DNA of 64,000 bases from Chthonobacter albigriseus. GTDB lineage: Bacteria > Pseudomonadota > Alphaproteobacteria > Rhizobiales > Pleomorphomonadaceae. Below are positions 63,931-64,000 of the stretch, one piece after another. The stretch is from contig NZ_JACDIT010000004.1 in assembly GCF_013839445.1 (NCBI RefSeq), forward strand, positions 124,001 through 188,000. The letters are read 5' to 3'. Under the pieces are notes generated by a model. It did not search any database. It saw nothing but the letters and a program-made list of their open reading frames with translations, and was not told the DNA's origin. Both the position numbers and the translations under genes were made by a program. Each line of letters begins with the position of its first letter. Within the stretch, counting starts at the first letter, position 1.

Positions 63931-64000
63931 GACCGGTTGAGATGCACCCACCGGCCGCGCGAGGCAATCCGTTTCAACGCTGACGCCGCAGCCCCTTGCC

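Noticed and set aside
63927-64000. Open frame ending by 4-bp overlap with the DUF2182 start, possibly a DUF1326 partner
   Set aside because: Only about 24 codons are inside the window and they show no recognisable motif.
1-64000. CRISPR arrays, rRNA, tRNA, insertion sequences
   Set aside because: None seen on reading both strands; the only repeats found are the REP-like doublet, the 102-bp coding repeats and short operator-like repeats.

Overview
The window is high-G+C DNA from an alphaproteobacterium, most likely of the Hyphomicrobiales (Rhizobiales). Evidence for this is the rpsF-rpsR-DUF2232-rplI-dnaB block, the hfq-hflX pair with a D-amino-acid aminotransferase, the short ProS, phosphatidylcholine synthase, tandem DUF1127 genes and a REP-like repeat of rhizobial style. 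These are family-level inferences; no species is claimed. No rRNA, tRNA, CRISPR array, insertion sequence or prophage was seen.

Layout. 0-9.7 kb: HIT protein, flavin monooxygenase, CHCC zinc-finger protein, hydrolase, a kinase fused to a universal-stress domain with a metallophosphoesterase, then the ribosomal S6/S18/L9 operon and dnaB. 9.7-24.2 kb: ten genes all on the minus strand that look like one catabolic unit. They encode a Rieske oxygenase, two flavin amine oxidoreductases (one with a folate-binding GcvT half), an enolase-superfamily acid-sugar-dehydratase-like enzyme, an aldehyde dehydrogenase, an iron alcohol dehydrogenase and a complete peptide/opine-type ABC importer. The likely theme is uptake and stepwise N-demethylation of a methylated amine or betaine-like compound; the substrate is unknown.

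24.39-26.5 kb: an AT-rich island holding a complete retron. It has a promoter, an msr-msd RNA with 11-bp a1/a2 arms and a 25-bp msd hairpin, an effector with a nucleoside-deoxyribosyltransferase-like domain, and a reverse transcriptase carrying the NAXXH, YADD and VTG motifs. The order RNA, effector, RT and the effector type match the Ec86/St85 (type II-A) retrons, which act in phage defence. This is the most notable system in the window.

26.5-41 kb: TadG-like pilus protein, hflX, hfq, dat, a Lol lipoprotein-export pair, proS, a possible small RNA, smpB, dapA, a lytic transglycosylase, a hydrolase and a soluble PAS chemoreceptor. 41-46 kb: transporters and a LysR regulator with two DUF1127 genes. 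A 20-bp motif occurs at similar distance upstream of three transcription units here and suggests a local LysR regulon. 46-56.5 kb: DUF937 protein, thioredoxin-like protein, gshA, malate synthase G, HD-GYP protein, cystathionine beta-lyase and a three-gene lipid-glycosylation set. 56.5-64 kb: a K+/H+ antiporter, three consecutive secreted Gly/Ser/Thr-rich proteins (one with exact-length 34-residue repeats), a SulP transporter, phosphatidylcholine synthase and a DUF2182 membrane protein.
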